DNA of 64,000 nt. It comes from Marinoscillum sp049115815 (GTDB taxonomy: Bacteria > Bacteroidota > Bacteroidia > Cytophagales > Cyclobacteriaceae). Positions 1-9,798 of the stretch are shown piece by piece (position 1 is the stretch's first letter; each line of letters starts with the position of its first letter). Under the pieces are notes generated by a model. That model did not search any database. It was not told where the DNA came from and was given only the letters and a program-made list of their open reading frames with translations. The stretch is taken from positions 62,001 to 126,000 of the forward strand of contig JAGDZO010000001.1 in NCBI GenBank assembly GCA_049115815.1. The letters run 5' to 3'. The translations under genes and the position numbers were made by a program.

Positions 1-369
1 GCTCTTCTTGATGTCTGTGTCATGCATCTGAAGGTAGTTTCCCGTGGTAGAAGGATACATCCCGGTCATAATACTCGCTCTGGAAGGACCACACAAGGGT
101 GCTTGGCAGTGGGCATTGGTAAACAATGTACCTGAGGCTGCTATTCTGTCAATGTTGGGAGTAGGGATGGAAAGCGAGCCATTCATACAGCTTACAAAGT
201 CATTGAGATCGTCTACTGCTATGAACAACACATTGGGCCTCTCTTGAGCTTTGCCAGGCCAAGCGAACAATACAATCATCACGATTATCAAAATTGCCCG
301 CGGTGCAATTACATCGCTGAAACCTAATGTTGGTGAATGATTAATGCCTATGTATCGGGCTGTTGCCAT
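1..369 (-). CDS. Sulfatase, N-terminal part (runs off window)
   Basis: This is the first 123 codons of a family S1 sulfatase, which removes sulfate esters from glycans after its active-site Cys is converted to formylglycine. After a hydrophobic stretch (residues 26-36) and the likely cleavage site near KAQ(42), the mature protein begins with RPNVLFIAVDDLND, whose Asp pair (D53, D54) fits the calcium site. The CGPSR motif with Cys93 is the formylglycine precursor site (CxPxR). The style, with VDDLND and a CGPSRAS motif, resembles iduronate-2-sulfatase-like subfamilies. Met1 lies at 367-369; a second Met at residue 31 could also start a shorter signal peptide. It lies downstream of the HTCS gene on the same strand and faces away from the SusCD operon, so it is probably part of the same glycan locus. 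The C-terminal two thirds lie outside the window. Confidence 0.87.
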   Translation of the reverse strand, partial: MATARYIGINHSPTLGFSDVIAPRAILIIVMIVLFAWPGKAQERPNVLFIAVDDLNDFVSCMNGSLSIPTPNIDRIAASGTLFTNAHCQAPLCGPSRASIMTGMYPSTTGNYLQMHDTDIKKS

Positions 370-632
370 TTAATTTGTCATTTCAATTGTCGTGAGTAAT
401 GGATTCTTTCTTACCATATTTGGCCTCTAAATACCAATTTTATCCTATCAGCTGAGCGGCTCGCGCCGAATTAACAAAGGATTGACAATTCTCGAAGTAG
501 AAAGAAACATAGCTTTTGAAGATTATCGAATTCTTAAGGAGTTAACCGAACGATATTATCCCTATTCTGAACGATTGGACACAAGTGTACAATTTGAACC
601 ACATGCTATCAGATGGATGAAAATGCCTTTTT

Positions 633-3600
633 TTAGTAGTTATCCTCGGTTTCCAAATCCGAATCTTGCAGTTTCCTGTAGTCTTTAGGTGACTGGTTAA
701 ATTGCTTCTTAAAGACTCTGCTGAAGTAGTGGGGATTCGGGAATCCGCACGAATTGGCTATCTCAGAGATGGTACGGTCGGGCTCCTGGATCATCCGCTT
801 GGCCGCTATACTAATCTTGATGTGATTGATAAATCCATTAGGTGTTTGTCCGGTGATACCCTTGATTTTGGAAAACAAGTTGGTTCGTCCCAGAGCCATA
901 TCTCTGGAGAAAGCTTTGACGTCATAATCTGCCTTATCCAGATTAGCCATCACCGCGCTGTGAGCTTTGTCCAAAAACTCTTTATCTATCCTGCTTTTGG
1001 CCACCTTGCGAGCATTGGGAAGTGGATTGTTTTGATATTTCTCCAAAAGCATGTTTCGGTTGTTCAATATATTATTGACCCTCGCAATGAGCATTTTTGG
1101 ATTAAATGGTTTGGTGATATAGTCGTCAGCACCTGTCTCAAGTCCTTCTATTTTGTGGTCTTCAGACCCTCGGGCCGTTAGTAGTATGACTGGAATGTGA
1201 GACGTGACTATGTCTGATTTGAGCTTAGTACACATTTCTACTCCGGTCATTTTGGGCATCAGCACGTCACTGATGACTATGTCTGGTTGGTTGTTTTTGA
1301 TGATTGACAAGCCTTCTTCCCCGTTGGTAGCGGTCACAATCTTAAAGAAAGGCTTCAGAAGGTCTTTGAGAAAATCAAGGATCTCAGCATTATCCTCCAC
1401 TATGAGTATGGTCTCATTCTTCGTGCTGATTTTGGTGTCCACCTGGCCATTTTCATTGACATTGATCACAAGAGGAAGGTGTTGCTTGCTCGTTACAATC
1501 TGTTCAGGTGTGTAGTGGAATTTGTTTTTGCGAAGTTTTACACTGAAGATGGTTTGATCGGCTTTGTTAGACCGTACATCTATCTCGCCTGAGTGTCCAT
1601 CCACTATTCCTTTTGATAGTGCCAGTCCTATTCCTGTGCTATGTGGATTTTTGGATTCCAGATTTTCCAATTGATAAAACCTATCAAAGATTTTCTCCAT
1701 CAAGTCTGGTGAAATGGCAGGGCCGGTATTGATGATTTCAGTACTGATCATACCTTCTGTCTCAGAGATCTGCACAATGATCTGACCTCCCTCAGGTGTG
1801 AATTTGAATGCATTAGCCAATAGATTATAGAATACTTTTTCCATCTGCAGCCTATCAAACCACAGTTCGCATTCTTCAAATTCCTTAAGGAGCTGATAGT
1901 CAATGTTATGATGCTTGGCCAATTCGGTGAAACTGAGGAAGATTTCATGAATCAATTCGATGAAATTGTATTTCTCCACTTGAAGTTTAAGATGCCCCGT
2001 CTCTTGTTTCCTAAAGTCTAATAGCTCGGAGATTAGGTTTCTTAGTCGAAGGGTATTTTTATGAACGTTTAATATCCTTTTGTACACACTAGGTTTGAGA
2101 TTGTGCTGCTCGAGGAGCAGCTCTATTTGCCCTGCTATGAGAGTAAGTGGTGTCCTGAATTCGTGAGATATGTTGGTAAAGAAGCGAATTTTGGTTTGAT
2201 GTAGCTTTTCATCTTGGTCGTGCTTTTCCTTCTCTGCTTCCAGTTTGTAGGAGAGCTTAGTTTGCTCGAGCTTCTGTCGATAGACAAGAAAGAATATGGC
2301 CACAGCCACCAGAATATAAAGGAAATACGCGATGCTGGATAGGTAAAATGGCGGACGCATTTCCAGTACGGCTACCTGCTCTAATTCTGGGAATTTCACA
2401 GGTCTCAGTCGAAAACGATAGGTTCCATCATTGAGATTGGTATAGGTCACCATTGATCGATTACCAGCATTGATCCAATTCTTGTCAAATCCCTCTAGCA
2501 TGTATTCCATGGTTTGCTTGCTAGATGAAGTAAAAGCCATATCTGAGAATGCTAAGGCCACAGATGTGTGTTGGTGATTTAGGTTGATTGTAGGTGAAGT
2601 CTGGATACTCTGGCTGATCACGTCTGGGTCTGATTGTGGCGAAATGATTTGATTGTTCACGATCAGGCTTGTAATAAGTGGTTTTTGCCTGGGGATGTTG
2701 TTCCTGATTTTATTTTCATGAAATGATACCATGCCATTGATCCCACTGATAAACAAGTAGCCGTCTGAAGACCTAAAAAGTCCTTTGTGACTCAGCTCGT
2801 GAAGTGGGAGCCCTGTAGCAGCAGTCAGGTTTTCGAAGGTTTTTAGTGCAGGATCGAAGAAGCTGATTCCTTCGTTGGTTTGGAGTATCAAATCACTGGT
2901 ATTGGAGGCTTCTATGCTGTAGATGATGTTGCCCTGATAACCCATATCCTGAGTGTATTGCTCAAAATTGTTTGTTTCCGGCAGGTATTTGTTGAGGCCG
3001 TTGGAGGTGCCAATCCAGATATTGCCCTCTGGGTCGCAGAAAGATGAGTAGACGCTATTACTAAGTAGGCCACTACTGCGTTCATTAGAGAACCTATAGT
3101 TTTCAAGCGATTGATCCTCCAGATTGTATTTGAATAGGCCATAAGTCTCTGTACCTATCCACAATTCATCTTTGCAAAAAAGAATACTCCAAATCTGATT
3201 TCTTACCTGCTGGTCAATGTTGGGTGGCAGTACCCTTGAAAATTGCTCACGAACAAGATCAAATTTCATCACCCCATTGCTTGTACCAAGCAATAGATCA
3301 TCCTTGAAGGGTATGATTACACCTATTTCTGGAATCTTGGATAGATCCGTGGAGTCCAGCTGAGGATAATATTGACTGATCTGGCCTGTGTTGAGGTCTA
3401 GCTTGTTAAGTCCACCTCTATAAGTACCAATCCACAGATCCTTCCCTTCATTGAGGTATAGTGACTTTACATTGTTGTCTGATAAGCTGTTTTTATCCGA
3501 GGAGCTTTGATAATAGGTGAACTTATTTTCATGACGATCAAAATAATTCAGTCCACCTCCATCTGTGCTTATCCAAAGGTTCTGCTTCTGATCCTCTATG

Positions 3601-4643
3601 ATCTGTCCTACTACCCTAAAGTTTAGACTCTCGTTCTGCTCGTCATTGGCTGGATAATATTGAAATAGGCTTTCCGTGGGTTCGAATACATTGGCTCCTC
3701 CGAAGAATGTCCCTACCCACATAGCATCACTTTTGTCTTTAAATAAGCACCAGATGGAGTTGTGAGAGAGACTTGTCACCTGACTTTCGTCGTGGCTATA
3801 GTGCTGGCGGGAGCCATCGGCGCGTATTACATCTAGTCCTCTGTAAGTCCCTACCCATATGGACCCACTGTTGTCTTCCTCTATACACCGTACGAAGTTG
3901 TGACTAATATCATCACGTTCGGCAGTGTAGTGCTGAAGTTCTCTGCCATTGAATGTTTTGTATAAGCCCTTATTGTTAGTACCTATCCATATATGTTCTC
4001 TGCTATCTACAAAAAGGCATTGAATTTCCAATTCATCTTTGATCAAAGTAGGAGTCCTGTTTCCTGATAATCTCCACAATCCCATGTTGGTGCCTATTAA
4101 TAGGTCACTGCTTAGAGATTTTAGTACAGTGATGCTTTCGTTGGGTCTGAGGGTGATGGATTGCTCTTCAAATTTCTTCAGTTCTTCATTGAGTCTATAG
4201 AGCTTATTTTTAGTGGCTACCCAGATCACTCCTGTGTTGGTACAGCCGGCTACCAAGTCCCTAATGAGGTAATTTTCGAATTTTTCAGAATAAATATCGA
4301 ATGAAGAGAGGCTGTTGGGAGTGAGTACCCACACCTTTTGATTAACATATAGTAGGTCTTGAATTTGGTTTTCGAGTAGATCGTTTTCCTTTTCAGTTGC
4401 TCTGAAAATCTGCATTCTGCTCCCGTCATATCTGTTGAGTCCATTCCTGGTGCCTAGCCAGATATTTCCCAATTCGTCTTGCACAATACTGCGGACTGAT
4501 ACTTGGCTCAATCCTGTTTCCAAACTCACGCGCTCGAATTGCATGAGCTGAGCAAGCGAAACGGTGCTTACTTGAAGTATGATAATGAGGCTAAATAGTA
4601 ACCTATTTATATGTTGATTGGAGGCTAAACTAGAAATCCGCAT
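633..4643 (-). CDS. Hybrid two-component system sensor/regulator (HTCS)
   Basis: This 1336-residue one-protein signalling system senses glycan fragments in the periplasm and activates transcription of its locus. Domains in order: signal sequence/membrane anchor (about 10-31); two-component regulator propeller repeats with recurring IWIGT-type motifs (about 40-640); a Y_Y_Y domain (about 690-763); a transmembrane helix (about 769-788); HisKA with phospho-acceptor His827 in SHEFRTPL; an HATPase with N-box around N940-N944 and GIGLAL at 1004-1009; a receiver with phospho-acceptor Asp1126 in ISDVLMP and Lys1178 in TKPF; and an AraC-type helix-turn-helix (about 1237-1327). The G1 box reads INTGPAI, with Asn where Asp is usual, a change also seen in some active kinases. 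It is divergent from the SusCD operon at 5058, as is typical for the cognate regulator. Confidence 0.95.
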   Translation of the reverse strand: MRISSLASNQHINRLLFSLIIILQVSTVSLAQLMQFERVSLETGLSQVSVRSIVQDELGNIWLGTRNGLNRYDGSRMQIFRATEKENDLLENQIQDLLYVNQKVWVLTPNSLSSFDIYSEKFENYLIRDLVAGCTNTGVIWVATKNKLYRLNEELKKFEEQSITLRPNESITVLKSLSSDLLIGTNMGLWRLSGNRTPTLIKDELEIQCLFVDSREHIWIGTNNKGLYKTFNGRELQHYTAERDDISHNFVRCIEEDNSGSIWVGTYRGLDVIRADGSRQHYSHDESQVTSLSHNSIWCLFKDKSDAMWVGTFFGGANVFEPTESLFQYYPANDEQNESLNFRVVGQIIEDQKQNLWISTDGGGLNYFDRHENKFTYYQSSSDKNSLSDNNVKSLYLNEGKDLWIGTYRGGLNKLDLNTGQISQYYPQLDSTDLSKIPEIGVIIPFKDDLLLGTSNGVMKFDLVREQFSRVLPPNIDQQVRNQIWSILFCKDELWIGTETYGLFKYNLEDQSLENYRFSNERSSGLLSNSVYSSFCDPEGNIWIGTSNGLNKYLPETNNFEQYTQDMGYQGNIIYSIEASNTSDLILQTNEGISFFDPALKTFENLTAATGLPLHELSHKGLFRSSDGYLFISGINGMVSFHENKIRNNIPRQKPLITSLIVNNQIISPQSDPDVISQSIQTSPTINLNHQHTSVALAFSDMAFTSSSKQTMEYMLEGFDKNWINAGNRSMVTYTNLNDGTYRFRLRPVKFPELEQVAVLEMRPPFYLSSIAYFLYILVAVAIFFLVYRQKLEQTKLSYKLEAEKEKHDQDEKLHQTKIRFFTNISHEFRTPLTLIAGQIELLLEQHNLKPSVYKRILNVHKNTLRLRNLISELLDFRKQETGHLKLQVEKYNFIELIHEIFLSFTELAKHHNIDYQLLKEFEECELWFDRLQMEKVFYNLLANAFKFTPEGGQIIVQISETEGMISTEIINTGPAISPDLMEKIFDRFYQLENLESKNPHSTGIGLALSKGIVDGHSGEIDVRSNKADQTIFSVKLRKNKFHYTPEQIVTSKQHLPLVINVNENGQVDTKISTKNETILIVEDNAEILDFLKDLLKPFFKIVTATNGEEGLSIIKNNQPDIVISDVLMPKMTGVEMCTKLKSDIVTSHIPVILLTARGSEDHKIEGLETGADDYITKPFNPKMLIARVNNILNNRNMLLEKYQNNPLPNARKVAKSRIDKEFLDKAHSAVMANLDKADYDVKAFSRDMALGRTNLFSKIKGITGQTPNGFINHIKISIAAKRMIQEPDRTISEIANSCGFPNPHYFSRVFKKQFNQSPKDYRKLQDSDLETEDNY

Positions 4644-5057
4644 ATTGTTTATTCACTTTTGGTTAACATTCAAAACCGGAGGCTCGGTTGACCCAATTTC
4701 GGAATGAGAATTCATCCTTTTATTGTCGTCGGGATATAGTTAATTAAAAAAGTGACCCTTTGTAAACTAGTTCTGATAATTTTTAGATTGAAAATATAAA
4801 AAATTGGCAGCAGGGGCACTAAAGTTCACAGCAAGTGCACAATCGTACGAATTTCAGCGATTTATGGAAATGAACTTAACCGAAATGGATGTTCGCCAAA
4901 AAAATTATCCTTCATTTGAAGATGATTTAAATGTTCAATATGAAGGTTATGGCATCTGAAGAGTGTCATGACGGATTAAGTTCTGAGACCTTTTGATGAA
5001 TAAAGTCAAACAACTAACAGAAGTCAACTAACTATTTAAAACTAAACGTTCAGAAGT
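4644..5057. promoter_or_regulatory. Divergent intergenic region between HTCS and PUL operon
   Basis: This 414-bp AT-rich gap separates the HTCS gene (minus) from the SusCD-type operon (plus) and must hold the promoters of both. No gene was recognised in it. The octamer CAACTAAC occurs twice in direct orientation at 5011-5018 and 5025-5032 (14-bp period), each inside a longer partly shared stretch beginning with GTCAA, about 26-47 bp before the first start codon. This could be a regulator half-site pair or 5' UTR sequence. I could not find a convincing match to the Bacteroidota promoter (TTTG, then TAnnTTTG). Confidence 0.5.
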
Positions 5058-6644
5058 ATGAAGTACAGCTTTTACATTTTTCTTAGCGCAATGATTCTGC
5101 TGGCTTGCCAGGAGGATACATTCCTAAGCGATGGGGAAGTTTTCCCTGAGAAAACAGAACCGAACGGATTAACTTATCCTGAAGTGACCAATGCAAGAGA
5201 ATTTTCTTTTGTTGCTACTGGGGCACCTTCCCTAAATGCGGGGGGATTGATACCAACTTTCGAAATTCTTGAAGTAAGAGGACCAGACGGAAGTGCGATA
5301 CCTGTGGATACAGTAGAGAAGTACATCTCTATCTCCAACCCGGAAGTAAGGGATTCTATTATGTTCCAATTAGAGTCTGCACCTATCACAGAAGAAGGTG
5401 ATACCATTTTTTCTTATTCGGGTACTAATACAAGAGGAATGGGTACTGTGACAATAGCTGGTAGTAATCCTTTCAGCTACGGTACTTATAATTTCGATAT
5501 CCGCATTACGGTGAATGAAGTAGAGCAGACGGTCTTCGAAAATGCTTTGGAGATTTATATGGGGCCTAAGTTGCCTTCTGGCCTTGTTTATGTACCAGCA
5601 GGTCAAAACTTGCTTGTTGGGCAGGATGGAGCTACTACGGCACCTATTCTTTTGGGTACTGAGCCAGAGTTGGTTCGATATGAGATAGTGGATAGCACCA
5701 ACATGTTTACCATTGATGGTACTACAGGAGCTATTTCGCTTGCTGATGGATTCACTCTTACAGATGAAGATCCACTTATTGTTAATCCTACTATCAACGT
5801 CATTAGTACCATTTCTGAAGAAATAGTTCCTATTACGGATGTAGTGACCATATATATTTCTACATCTCCCGCAGATATACCGAAGCAAGTAGTGAATGTA
5901 TTCCAGCCTACTATGGAAGACAATAATACCACTTTTGGTATCAGGTTAGAAGCTGTGAGAAACCCAGGTGACTACTTATGGGCTTTCAGTTCAAGCGTAC
6001 TTCCACCAGCACCAGATGACAGACCAGCTGGACTCAAGTCTCCTGGAGTTAATATGGTAAAAGACAAGAACGCGCAAGCGCGTTTCGAAGGTTGGATGAT
6101 TATGAATACCCAAGATCTTAGCAGTTTCCAGTATGGATTTGATGTTGAGTCTGAGTTTTACCTGTTCAATCAATATATCGAGTATTTGGGTGATCAGTAT
6201 GTCGCAGATGGAGGAGACCCAGCCTTGCTTGGGACGTCTCCCGCTTTTATTGAAGTGATGATCTCTACTGATTATTTGGGAGATATAGAGGCAGCCACAT
6301 GGACTAATGTTACCGGAAATTTAACTTCATCAATTGTAGGTGGAGCAGGACCATTCGAAGGTTTACCTTATCCTGGTGATCAAAAAGTATACGGTATTGA
6401 CTCAGATGCCTTGAAAGATCCTGCCAAAAAATGGGATGGTAACTGGGTGCATAGCAAGTTAAATCTCAATGACTATAACACGGAATCTAGCGTGACCTTG
6501 GCTTTCAAGATACATTCTACCCATGAAGGTACATTGGAGTTTAGGAAAAACGACACAGGCTCTATCAATGGTACGCCTTCCGCTGTGGATAGACTTGGTA
6601 GATACTTTATCTCTGATTTGAAAATTACTGCTTACGAACAATAA
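5058..6644 (+). CDS. Putative surface glycan-binding lipoprotein
   Basis: This 528-residue lipoprotein has the lipobox LLAC (Cys17) followed by QED, an acidic +2 region typical of Bacteroidota lipoproteins sent to the cell surface. The rest is beta-rich with at least two Ig/cadherin-like segments in the first 290 residues and a C-terminal region (about 295-525) that is probably a glycan-binding domain. It resembles the DUF4958-type proteins seen beside SusC/SusD, but I cannot assign a family with certainty. It is the first gene of the operon, 7 bp upstream of susC, whereas such binding proteins more often follow SusD. The inferred role is to capture the polysaccharide at the cell surface and hand it to the SusCD transporter. 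It has no catalytic motif that I can recognise. Confidence 0.7.
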   Translation: MKYSFYIFLSAMILLACQEDTFLSDGEVFPEKTEPNGLTYPEVTNAREFSFVATGAPSLNAGGLIPTFEILEVRGPDGSAIPVDTVEKYISISNPEVRDSIMFQLESAPITEEGDTIFSYSGTNTRGMGTVTIAGSNPFSYGTYNFDIRITVNEVEQTVFENALEIYMGPKLPSGLVYVPAGQNLLVGQDGATTAPILLGTEPELVRYEIVDSTNMFTIDGTTGAISLADGFTLTDEDPLIVNPTINVISTISEEIVPITDVVTIYISTSPADIPKQVVNVFQPTMEDNNTTFGIRLEAVRNPGDYLWAFSSSVLPPAPDDRPAGLKSPGVNMVKDKNAQARFEGWMIMNTQDLSSFQYGFDVESEFYLFNQYIEYLGDQYVADGGDPALLGTSPAFIEVMISTDYLGDIEAATWTNVTGNLTSSIVGGAGPFEGLPYPGDQKVYGIDSDALKDPAKKWDGNWVHSKLNLNDYNTESSVTLAFKIHSTHEGTLEFRKNDTGSINGTPSAVDRLGRYFISDLKITAYEQ

Positions 6645-6651
6645 ACTAACT

Positions 6652-9600
6652 ATGAGAAATTATATAATAATCATTATTGCACTTCTTGGTAGTACTGTCG
6701 CATTTGCACAACAGAGCGTAAGTGGTATTGTGAAGGATGAAACCGGTGAAACTTTACCGGGTGTTACTGTACTGGTGAAAGGAACCGGCACAGGAACCAT
6801 CTCTGATATAGATGGTAATTACAAAATCAACGATTTGGCGGATGACGCGGTACTTGTTTTCAGTTTTGTTGGATATAAGGCTAGCGAGGTGAAGGTCAAT
6901 GGAAGGTCTACTATCAATGTTGATTTGCAAATAGACCAACTTGAAGAAGTAGTAGTAGTAGGATATGGTGTGCAGAGGAAGCGAGATCTTACGGGATCAG
7001 TTGCCTCTGTGAGTGTGCCAGATATGAAGGAAGCACCAGTGGCTAACCTTGACCAGGCGTTAGCAGGTCGTGTGGCGGGTGTGGATGTATCCTTTGGAGA
7101 AGGTACACCTGGTGGAAACGCCGATATCATCATTCGTGGGGGTAACTCCATTACTGGTGACAACTCCCCACTATGGGTGATCGATGGAGTTCCTTTTACT
7201 GATTTCGATCCAGCTACACTCAATATGAACGATGTGAAGTCTGTTGATATCTTGAAGGATGCTTCTGCGACAGCTATTTATGGATCGCGTGGTGCCAACG
7301 GTGTAATACTCGTCACCACGCAGCAAGGTAGATCTGATGGTAAGACAGTAGTTACGCTCAGTACCAATCAAGGTATGGAGTATATTCCATCGAGACTCGA
7401 AGTATTGGATGGCTATCAGTATGTAAAATATCGCGAGCTGCAAGCCTTCCAAGAAGATGGATACAGACATGGAGCAGAGTCCAATCAGTTTCGAAGAACT
7501 TGGGGAGATCCAGAGTTATACAGAGACATGCCAAGTACTAGCTGGCAAGATGAGATATTCAGAGAAGCAAGATTTCAGAACTACAACGTATCTGTGAGCG
7601 GTGGTAATCAGACTACCAAAATCAGGTATAGTGGTCAGATGCTTGATCAAGAGGGAACCATCATTAATACAGGTTTCAACAAATTCGTCAACAACCTAAG
7701 AGTAGCTCATAAGGTCAGTGATAAGCTGGAGATTAACACCAACATACTGCACAGTTTCACTAACAGAACAGGTGTAGGGGTGAATGGTAATGGATTTTCA
7801 GGAAGTACTATTAGGGATGCGATCAGAATGAGACCAGTAGAGCCTATCTACGGAGATGGTAATTTTGGTTTTGATCCAGATGAAGAGGCTGGAAGATTCA
7901 TCTTCAATCCTGTAGACGACCTCAACAATACAGACAGATCTGATAAGAGAGAACTCATCCGCACCAATCTAGGTGCTGACTATGAAATACTAGATGGACT
8001 GACACTTAAATTAAATGGTAGTTATCAGTCAGATATGAGAAGAAGAAGTACCTTCTTTGGTGCTAACACCTTCCAAGCCGAACGTGGAAATGATGGTATC
8101 AATGGTAGTCTTGACTTAAGAAGATATCAGACGATAACCACTTCCAATACGCTGAACTATAGAAAACTTGTAGCGGAAGACCACTCGATCTCAGTTCTAG
8201 GTGGAGTTGAAGCACAGCAACGTATTTCTGAGGAGTCTTGGTCGAAAAACTCGCAGATTCCTACTGATATATTTGGTATTGACAACTTGGGGATTGGTGT
8301 CACACCTTCTATTCCTACTACAGAGTGGGGAGGTAGCACATTACTTTCTTACTTTGGTAGAGCTAATTACAGCTTCAAAGGCAAGTATATGGCCACCGTC
8401 AACTTTAGAGCTGATGGGTCATCCAAATTCAGACCTGAAAACAGATGGGGTTATTTCCCATCGTTCTCGTTAGCATGGAGAGTTATTGATGAGGCGTTCT
8501 TATCTAGCCAAAGTGCAATCTCTAATCTGAAATTCAGAGGAGGATGGGGAACTACTGGTAATAATAGAATCAGTGATTTTGCTGCCTTCACAACTTTATC
8601 CACCAATTCTTCTTCGGGATATGTTTGGGGTGAAGGTGAAAACTTCGTTCCAGGAGCTACGCTCAACAACCTGGGGGTGCCTGATCTACGATGGGAGACT
8701 ACAGTACAGTCAAATATTGGACTTGATTTCGGAATCATGAAAGATAGAATCCAAGGAGAAGTTGATGTGTATTTGAAGCGTACAAAAGACCTATTGTTGA
8801 ATGCTCAAATGGCACCAAGTACTGGATTTGAGAACGTTGTTCAAAACGTAGGAGAGATTGAGAACAAAGGTCTTGAAATTGCCTTAAGATCAACGAATGT
8901 CAATTCAGGAGGATTTAAGTGGAAGAGTGATGTTAACATCTCTTTCAACAGAAACAAGGTGATCAGACTAAATCAAGGTGATGAGCCAATTTATAGTGAT
9001 CCAAACTGGCAGAATATCAAAGAGCAGCAGTATATCACCCAAGTTGGACAGCCTGTTGGTCAGATTTACGGTTTGCAGTTTGATAGAATATATCAAGAGA
9101 GTGACTTTACTAGAGACGTTAGTACGGGTGTACTTACGCTCAAAGAAGGCCTACCTGACAATGGAGCCAACGCGGCACCAGGAGGGGTAATGTATATCGA
9201 TCAGAATGGTGATGGTACGATCAATGAAGATGACAGAGTAGTCATAGGTGATACGAATCCAAAGCATTTTGGAGGGTTTAATAACACCTTCTCGTTCAAA
9301 GGAATCACATTGGGAGTCTTCCTACAGTGGAGCTATGATTTTGATATTTTCAATGCTAACCGTATGATCTTCGAAACTCCGAGCGGAAGTGGTCAGAATG
9401 GATTCGTAGCTATGGCTAATATGTGGTCACAGACTAACACCGATACAGATATTCACACCGTAGATTATTACAATACTTTCGGTAGACCAATTGGTGGTAA
9501 TCGTATGAATGACAGGTTTGTAGAAGATGGTTCATTCTTGAGATTGAAGACCGTCTCTTTAGGATATAAGATTCCATCTAAGTTGTTGAATAAAGCAGGG

Positions 9601-9783
9601 ATAAAGTCCGCCAAATTCACCTTGGCTGCTCAAAACCTAAAAACATGGACCAACTATACAGGGTACGATCCTGAGGTATCTATCGTAAGAAGCGGTATTC
9701 CTAAGGCGTTGATTCCAAACTTGGATTGGTCGGCATATCCGCAGACTATGACGGTGACGGCAGGTCTTAACCTAACATTTTGA
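6652..9783 (+). CDS. SusC/RagA-family TonB-dependent outer-membrane transporter
   Basis: This 1043-residue outer-membrane barrel imports oligosaccharides using TonB energy. Visible elements: a signal peptide ending in VAFAQ (residue about 20); a carboxypeptidase-regulatory-like domain (about 22-100) beginning SVSGIVKDETGETLPGV; a TonB-box/linker region EEVVVVGYGVQRKRDLTGSV (about 98-117); the SusC-specific plug (about 118-225) with IRGGNSI and a DASATAIYGSRGANGVI segment; then a beta-barrel to the end, closing with GLNLTF, a typical aromatic outer-membrane C-terminus. The length is normal for the family. It is translated just after the lipoprotein gene and 15 bp before susD, so the three form the uptake core. 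The substrate cannot be read from SusC itself; the neighbouring enzymes suggest sulfated, uronate- and fucose-containing oligosaccharides. Confidence 0.97.
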   Translation: MRNYIIIIIALLGSTVAFAQQSVSGIVKDETGETLPGVTVLVKGTGTGTISDIDGNYKINDLADDAVLVFSFVGYKASEVKVNGRSTINVDLQIDQLEEVVVVGYGVQRKRDLTGSVASVSVPDMKEAPVANLDQALAGRVAGVDVSFGEGTPGGNADIIIRGGNSITGDNSPLWVIDGVPFTDFDPATLNMNDVKSVDILKDASATAIYGSRGANGVILVTTQQGRSDGKTVVTLSTNQGMEYIPSRLEVLDGYQYVKYRELQAFQEDGYRHGAESNQFRRTWGDPELYRDMPSTSWQDEIFREARFQNYNVSVSGGNQTTKIRYSGQMLDQEGTIINTGFNKFVNNLRVAHKVSDKLEINTNILHSFTNRTGVGVNGNGFSGSTIRDAIRMRPVEPIYGDGNFGFDPDEEAGRFIFNPVDDLNNTDRSDKRELIRTNLGADYEILDGLTLKLNGSYQSDMRRRSTFFGANTFQAERGNDGINGSLDLRRYQTITTSNTLNYRKLVAEDHSISVLGGVEAQQRISEESWSKNSQIPTDIFGIDNLGIGVTPSIPTTEWGGSTLLSYFGRANYSFKGKYMATVNFRADGSSKFRPENRWGYFPSFSLAWRVIDEAFLSSQSAISNLKFRGGWGTTGNNRISDFAAFTTLSTNSSSGYVWGEGENFVPGATLNNLGVPDLRWETTVQSNIGLDFGIMKDRIQGEVDVYLKRTKDLLLNAQMAPSTGFENVVQNVGEIENKGLEIALRSTNVNSGGFKWKSDVNISFNRNKVIRLNQGDEPIYSDPNWQNIKEQQYITQVGQPVGQIYGLQFDRIYQESDFTRDVSTGVLTLKEGLPDNGANAAPGGVMYIDQNGDGTINEDDRVVIGDTNPKHFGGFNNTFSFKGITLGVFLQWSYDFDIFNANRMIFETPSGSGQNGFVAMANMWSQTNTDTDIHTVDYYNTFGRPIGGNRMNDRFVEDGSFLRLKTVSLGYKIPSKLLNKAGIKSAKFTLAAQNLKTWTNYTGYDPEVSIVRSGIPKALIPNLDWSAYPQTMTVTAGLNLTF

Positions 9784-9798
9784 TAATCAATTCATTAA

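Noticed and set aside
5370..5888. A 172-codon minus-strand frame inside the surface lipoprotein gene
   Set aside because: It is antisense to a clear lipoprotein gene and is rich in Cys/Ser/Arg/Asn, as expected from reading the complement of a real gene.
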